Positions 6,937 through 10,544 of a stretch of DNA of 10,544 nucleotides are shown here, piece by piece. The stretch is from Akkermansia muciniphila. Its GTDB lineage: Bacteria; Verrucomicrobiota; Verrucomicrobiia; Limisphaerales; SXTU01. A program made the translations under genes and the position numbers. The notes below the pieces were generated by a model. The model was not told the DNA's origin. It saw nothing but the letters and a program-made list of their open reading frames with translations, and searched no databases. The stretch lies in the NCBI GenBank assembly GCA_945872195.1, contig CAMBZO010000050.1, positions 1 to 10,544 of the forward strand, given 5' to 3'. The number at the start of each line of letters is the position of its first letter. Within the stretch, counting starts at the first letter, position 1.

Positions 6937-8562
6937 ATGTCCTTCACGTCCTGGTCGTATCCTTTTTTCCTGATCGCGGTGGTGCTGCTTTACTGGCGGC
7001 TGCCGTTGCGTGGACGGATGACATTCTTGTTGGTCGCCAGCTACGGGTTTTACGGCGTTTGGGACGTGCGCTTCCTCGCGCTGCTGCTCACTTCGACGTG
7101 CATTGATTACTACTGCGGTCGAGCCATCGTCGGGGAGCGCGCGTCACCGAGACAGGTCTTTGCCGCAGCGTCCTTGCCGTTGCTATGGCTAGGTGGGTTG
7201 CAGCTTATCACGTTGCACAGCGTTGTCTCGCCATGGGTGTTGGCCTTGGCGGCAGGTTTTCCGCTCGGTTTCACTGCAATCTATCAGGCCCTCTGGCAAG
7301 GCGATGAAGCCCGCCAACGCCGAGCGTTTCTGCTCCTCAGCATCCTCACGAATCTCGTTGTCCTCGGTTTCTTCAAATACTTCAACTTCTTCGGCAGCTC
7401 GTTGCTTTCGCTCGCCGGCCAACTCGGCTTCACCCCTGGCTGGACGCTGCCGATCATCATCCTACCGGTCGCCATTTCGTTCTACACTTTCCAGTCCATT
7501 GCCTACTCGGTGGACATCTATCGCGGCAAGGCCCAGCCCGCACGCGACCTGCTGACCTTCGCGGCCTACCTCTCCTTCTTCCCGCAGCTCGTCGCCGGCC
7601 CGATCGAGCGGCCCAACGATTTACTGCCGCAGTTCACGAAGGCCGCCGAGTTCAACTGGGAGCACATCCATCGCGGCTTGCGCCTGCTGCTCATCGGCGC
7701 GTTCAAGAAGATCTTCGTGGCAGACAACTGCGCATTGCTGGCGAACCATGTCTTCAACGAACAGGCGGACCTGAACGCGCCGTGGGCCATGATAGGCGTC
7801 GTCGCGTTCGCGTTTCAAATTTACGGGGACTTCTCCGGTTACACCGACCTAGCGCGCGGTTCGGCGCGGCTGCTGGGCATCCACCTGAACGCCAACTTCC
7901 GCTTCCCTTACGCGGCGCGCGGACCCTCCGACTTCTGGACGCGCTGGCACATCACGCTCTCCGCGTGGTTCCGCGACTACGTTTACATCCCGCTCGGTGG
8001 CAACCGCGGCGGCCCCGCGCGCACGGTGGGCAACCTGTGGGTTACGATGCTCCTGGCCGGGCTGTGGCACGGGGCGAGTTGGGTTTTCGTCCTCTGGGGC
8101 GCATATCACGCCGCGCTCCTCACGCTCTACCGGTTCGTGCCCTGGCTGCGGCACCTCGAGCAAGTTGAGCCGCCCGCGCCCGCCGCAGCTTCTACCTCGC
8201 CCCCATCGGCGAAGCGGGCCGGAGTGAGGGGCCGGGCCGCGCTGGCCAGCGCGGTGATGTTCACCTTCACGCTACTGGGCTGGGCCGTCTTCCGCGCCCC
8301 GAATCTCTCCGGGCTGGGCGACTGGTTGGCCGCATTTGCGAACTGGGCACCCGTCGCTGACGCGTGGTTGAAGCCGGCGGGTTGGCTCGCCCTGCACGTC
8401 GTCCCGCTCCTCTTGTTGCAATGGGCCACCCGCCACACCGGCGACGAGGTCGAGCTGCCCGACTGGCCGTGGTTCGCGCGCGGGCTGATCTTCGCGCTGC
8501 TCTTGATCGCCATCGCCAGCTCGGCGGTGAGCGAGCAGGAGTTCATTTACTTTCAGTTCTAA
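6937..8562 (+). CDS. MBOAT family O-acyltransferase (AlgI-like)
   Basis: This 541-residue multi-pass inner-membrane protein is like AlgI/PatA/DltB, which pass acyl groups (usually acetyl) across the membrane to extracytoplasmic polymers. It begins with a hydrophobic helix (MSFTSWSYPFFLIAVVLLYW) typical of AlgI-like proteins. Family motifs are SFYTFQSIAYSVDIYRG, FFPQLVAGPIERP, RWHITLSAWFRDYVYIPLGG (His338) and GLWHGASWVFVLWG, whose His378 is the invariant MBOAT catalytic residue. A Pro/Ala/Ser-rich linker at about 409-430 precedes the last membrane helices, a spot where AlgI homologues also have a loop. An in-frame TAA lies directly before the ATG, which fixes the start region; no Shine-Dalgarno is seen. 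Its stop overlaps the next ATG by one base, so the two are almost surely co-translated. The acceptor polymer is unknown. Confidence 0.93.
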   Translation: MSFTSWSYPFFLIAVVLLYWRLPLRGRMTFLLVASYGFYGVWDVRFLALLLTSTCIDYYCGRAIVGERASPRQVFAAASLPLLWLGGLQLITLHSVVSPWVLALAAGFPLGFTAIYQALWQGDEARQRRAFLLLSILTNLVVLGFFKYFNFFGSSLLSLAGQLGFTPGWTLPIIILPVAISFYTFQSIAYSVDIYRGKAQPARDLLTFAAYLSFFPQLVAGPIERPNDLLPQFTKAAEFNWEHIHRGLRLLLIGAFKKIFVADNCALLANHVFNEQADLNAPWAMIGVVAFAFQIYGDFSGYTDLARGSARLLGIHLNANFRFPYAARGPSDFWTRWHITLSAWFRDYVYIPLGGNRGGPARTVGNLWVTMLLAGLWHGASWVFVLWGAYHAALLTLYRFVPWLRHLEQVEPPAPAAASTSPPSAKRAGVRGRAALASAVMFTFTLLGWAVFRAPNLSGLGDWLAAFANWAPVADAWLKPAGWLALHVVPLLLLQWATRHTGDEVELPDWPWFARGLIFALLLIAIASSAVSEQEFIYFQF

Positions 8563-9554
8563 TGCGCGCCGCGACCAAACCTTTCCTCTGCTTCGTTGCG
8601 TTACTCGTCGGGGTGGAACTGGTGGTGCGCGTATTCTTCGCGCGCGGCATGTCGGGGCGCTTCGACTACGGCTACCACCCGACGGCGGGTTTCGTGGAGC
8701 AGGCTGATGGCACCGTGCGGCTGGAGCGGGCGGGCGGGCGGCGTTTTTTCCCGCAGCACTTTGCACGTGAGCGACCGGCGGACACTTTCCGCATCTTCGT
8801 CATCGGCGACTCCGTAGCGCGCGGGACCAGCGTGGCCAGTTCCTACGCCGGCCAGCTTGGCGAAATGCTACGGTTGCGGGGCGTGAAAGCGGAGAGTTAC
8901 AACTTGGCCTTGCCGGGCTTCGGCGCGCGGCGCAAGCGGCTCGTCTTGGAGCAGGCGCTCAATTATCAGCCCAGCCTCGTCATCCTGCATATCAACGGCT
9001 CCAACGAGTTCGAGGACGAACGCGAGTGGCGGCGACGGGAGGAATTTCGCGGCTGGCACCCCCGGAACTGGTTGATGAAAAGCCTCGTAATCCGGCGGCT
9101 CTACGAGATGAAGACGGAGCGGGTTTATTGGGAATGGCTGCCTGCGTCGGTCCGTAGTCAGCGCACTGTCAGCGATGCCGACGCGGAAGTGCAGGCCTCA
9201 ATCAACCCCGAAAAAAACCGCCGCTGGGACGAACTACTACGCCAGCAAACCGCCGTCAGCGTCCGCCTCGCCCGCGAACAAGGAGTAAAGGTCTTGTTGG
9301 TGGCGCAGGCCGGCGTGGGCAAAAGCCCGGAGGGCACGCCTTGCTTGGATGACAACGCGTTAGACGCCCTTGCCACCGAGCTCCGGGGCCCCAGCGTGGC
9401 GACTCTCTCGATGAAGGAAACGCTGGCGAGACACGATTGGGCTCCCCTTTACGCTGACGGCGCGCACTTGCGTCCAACCGGGCACCGGCTGCTTGCGGAG
9501 GCCCTGGTGCTTCAATTGGTCGAGGCGGGTTTCATTCCGGCCGTGGTCAAGTGA
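8562..9554 (+). CDS. Membrane-anchored SGNH-hydrolase-like acyltransferase partner
   Basis: This 330-residue protein starts at the ATG overlapping the MBOAT stop (TAATG). An open frame extends further upstream but lies inside the MBOAT gene. Residues about 8-26 form one hydrophobic anchor, so the rest should be periplasmic. SGNH/GDSL signatures are present: block I GDSVARG with nucleophile Ser84, block III INGSNE with Gly146 and Asn148, and block V DGAHL with Asp299 and His302. A block II glycine probably lies in NLALPGFGAR. Proteins of this type (AlgJ, AlgX, PatB) complete O-acetylation of alginate or peptidoglycan using acyl groups delivered by an MBOAT partner. The pairing and overlap suggest the same here. 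An esterase acting alone is the alternative. The polymer is not identifiable, since no glycosyltransferase is nearby. Confidence 0.85.
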   Translation: MRAATKPFLCFVALLVGVELVVRVFFARGMSGRFDYGYHPTAGFVEQADGTVRLERAGGRRFFPQHFARERPADTFRIFVIGDSVARGTSVASSYAGQLGEMLRLRGVKAESYNLALPGFGARRKRLVLEQALNYQPSLVILHINGSNEFEDEREWRRREEFRGWHPRNWLMKSLVIRRLYEMKTERVYWEWLPASVRSQRTVSDADAEVQASINPEKNRRWDELLRQQTAVSVRLAREQGVKVLLVAQAGVGKSPEGTPCLDDNALDALATELRGPSVATLSMKETLARHDWAPLYADGAHLRPTGHRLLAEALVLQLVEAGFIPAVVK

Positions 9555-9600
9555 GGTTTCAGTAGTGACTTTTTTCCGCCGCGAGTTTGGAATCAGACGC

Positions 9601-10037
9601 ATGAAATTCTTGGCGCTGTTTCTTTCGGTTGGGTTGAGCACCCTTCTCACCGCCACCGCCGCTGAGACCGGCACTGGCGCGAGCTTCAAAGGCCCAGTGG
9701 GCCTCGAGCTTTACAGCCTGCGCGGCATCGCCACGCAGAACCCGCCCAAGGCCCTCACGCAGACCAAGGACTTCGGCCTCACGCTGGTCGAGACCGCGGG
9801 CACCTACAATTTGCCGCCGGAGAAATTCAAAGCCCGCCTCGCCGAGCACGGCCTCAAGCCGATCAGCGGCCACTTCCCCTACGACCGCCGGAAGTCCGAG
9901 CCGGAGAAGGTGCTCGCCGAGGCCTAGGCCATCGGCCTGCAATACGCCGGCTGCGCGCGGATTACGCACTAGGCCGCGTTCAGCGAAGCCGCCGCGCGCG
10001 ACGCCATCGCCGTCTTCAACAAGGCCGGCGAACTCGG
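9601..10037 (+). pseudogene. Sugar-phosphate isomerase/epimerase remnant (secreted TIM barrel)
   Basis: The ATG at 9601 opens a signal peptide (MKFLALFLSVGLSTLL, cleavage near TAA-ET) followed by GPVGLELYSLR, GLTLVETAG and LKPISGHFPYDRR. This is the start of an exported xylose-isomerase-like TIM-barrel protein (AP_endonuc_2 type) of the sort common in Verrucomicrobiota and Planctomycetota. A TAG at 9925-9927 ends the frame after 108 residues. Homology-like sequence continues in the same frame (AIGLQYAGCARITH), meets a second TAG at 9970-9972, then goes on (AAFSEAAARDAIAVFNKAGELG) to about 10037, where it stops resembling the family. Roughly half of the expected ~280-300 residues is missing. 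Both stops in one frame plus the truncation mean it is almost certainly non-functional. Assembly or base-calling error is the alternative for the stops, but not for the lost 3' half. Confidence 0.8.
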
Positions 10038-10302
10038 CGCGCTGGAGTTGTCCACCCGCAGTTCCTGCATCACCTTGCCTAGGTGCTGCGCCCCTTCCTG
10101 CAGCCCGTGGCGCAGCGACATCAGGGACTCCGACTGACACCGCGTGGCCGACTGCCAGTTGGAATACGGCAGCACCGTGTGGCACAGCAGGTGGGGTAGG
10201 CTGCCCTTCAATCGTGATCCCCAGCTCGTTGGCGTTGGTCCAGTCCAGCTGCAACGCATGGCCGGGCACATAGTCCTGCGCAAAGAACACCTTGTCCGGC
10301 CC
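10038..10302 (-). pseudogene. IS21-like transposase fragment, frameshifted
   Basis: On the minus strand, 10302 to about 10200 reads GPDKVFFAQDYVPGHALQLD, then WTNANELGITIEGQ. The reading then shifts one frame and continues as LPHLLCHTVLPYSNWQSA, then SLMSLRHGLQEGAQHLGKVM and QELRVDNSSA, ending at 10038. This matches the recalled layout of the integrase-like catalytic core of IS21-type (IstA) transposases: a first acidic residue in the 'lD(F/W)T' strand, 'LPYSNW', and a second acidic residue in 'TDNLSAA'. The third catalytic acid, the N-terminal DNA-binding domain and IstB are all absent. The shift lies near 10196-10200 and fits loss of a single base. No terminal inverted repeats or target duplications were found. 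It is a dead internal fragment. Confidence 0.75.
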
Positions 10303-10311
10303 GCATACGGC

Positions 10312-10521
10312 TCAAAATTTCGTCTTAATGCCGCAGGCGCGCAACGCACACCAGCCACGCAGAGCTTCGAAGGCCACAAAAAAACCAGACGCCAGCAGGA
10401 CGATGCCTAGCCAAGCAGACACGGTGAAACCAAAGCCTGCCCCCACGAGCAAGGCTATCGCGGCGACTCCACGGACGAGCCGGCCCTTGTTATCAATGTT
10501 TCGGGAGAAGAACGGTTTCAT
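10312..10521 (-). CDS. DUF2892 family small membrane protein
   Basis: This 69-residue protein starts MKPFFSRNIDNKGRLVRGVA. Two hydrophobic stretches follow (about residues 19-34 and 36-52) and the C-terminus is EALRGWCALRACGIKTKF. The N-terminal 'N.dr..R...G' and the C-terminal 'RGWC.LRACGIKT' are features of DUF2892 (YgaP-type transmembrane) proteins, whose function is mostly unknown; some are fused to rhodanese domains, and the two cysteines here (about 58 and 63) are in the conserved tail. The upstream bases (AAGAAAG) are purine-rich but not a clear ribosome binding site. The gene is intact although its TGA lies about 10 bases from the transposase fragment. Its promoter would be to the right of the window. 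Confidence 0.8.
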   Translation of the reverse strand: MKPFFSRNIDNKGRLVRGVAAIALLVGAGFGFTVSAWLGIVLLASGFFVAFEALRGWCALRACGIKTKF

Positions 10522-10544
10522 CGTTTCACTTTCTTGGCGGGTTT

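Noticed and set aside
8364..8561. Upstream extension of the SGNH gene start
   Set aside because: It would overlap nearly 200 bases of the MBOAT gene and bury the N-terminal membrane anchor; the ATG at 8562 gives a clean anchor and a coupled overlap.
9925..9972. TAG recoding (amber read as an amino acid) in the isomerase gene
   Set aside because: TAG is the normal stop of lptD (3458-3460) and the kinase (6825-6827), and the isomerase is truncated anyway, so decay or sequence error is simpler.
9559..10290. Minus-strand open frame of 243 codons taken as one gene
   Set aside because: Only its first part (about 10200-10290) resembles a transposase; the rest runs out of frame with the transposase and then antisense to the isomerase remnant. 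It is a composite accident.

Overview
The window reads as GC-rich chromosomal DNA of a Gram-negative member of the PVC group, most likely a Verrucomicrobiota bacterium of the Pedosphaera/Limisphaerales type. This lineage is inferred from protein features, not from a marker search. The clues are a DUF1501 protein (a family expanded in Planctomycetota and Verrucomicrobiota), an LptD-type outer-membrane protein (so an LPS-bearing outer membrane), a soluble Hanks-type kinase, an Obg with a long acidic insert, a DUF2892 membrane protein, and almost no Shine-Dalgarno sequences.

Left part (1-3460): the 3' end of a DUF1501 gene, a 242-base spacer holding only a short unrecognised open frame, then an lptD-like gene with a signal peptide. 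Centre (3461-5624): a good promoter overlapped by an inverted repeat, then rplU (L21), rpmA (L27), a strong intrinsic terminator, and obgE. The L21-L27-Obg order is a classic bacterial ribosome-assembly cluster. Right of it (5769-9554): a cytoplasmic Ser/Thr kinase, then an MBOAT O-acyltransferase and an SGNH-hydrolase-like protein joined by a 1-base stop/start overlap. The last two look like a translationally coupled envelope- or exopolysaccharide-acylation pair of the AlgI plus AlgJ/AlgX type.

Right end (9555-10544): a decayed patch. A secreted sugar-phosphate-isomerase-like gene carries two in-frame TAG codons and loses homology in mid-barrel. It abuts, within a few bases, an oppositely oriented and frameshifted fragment of an IS21-like transposase. 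That fragment in turn ends about 10 bases from the stop codon of an intact small minus-strand DUF2892 membrane-protein gene.

I see no rRNA, tRNA, CRISPR array, phage genes or recognisable defence system. Most of the window is housekeeping or envelope biology. The parts most worth a second look are the Obg insert, the operator-like repeat over the rplU promoter, the unusual catalytic loop of the kinase, the acylation pair, and the mosaic scar at the right end.
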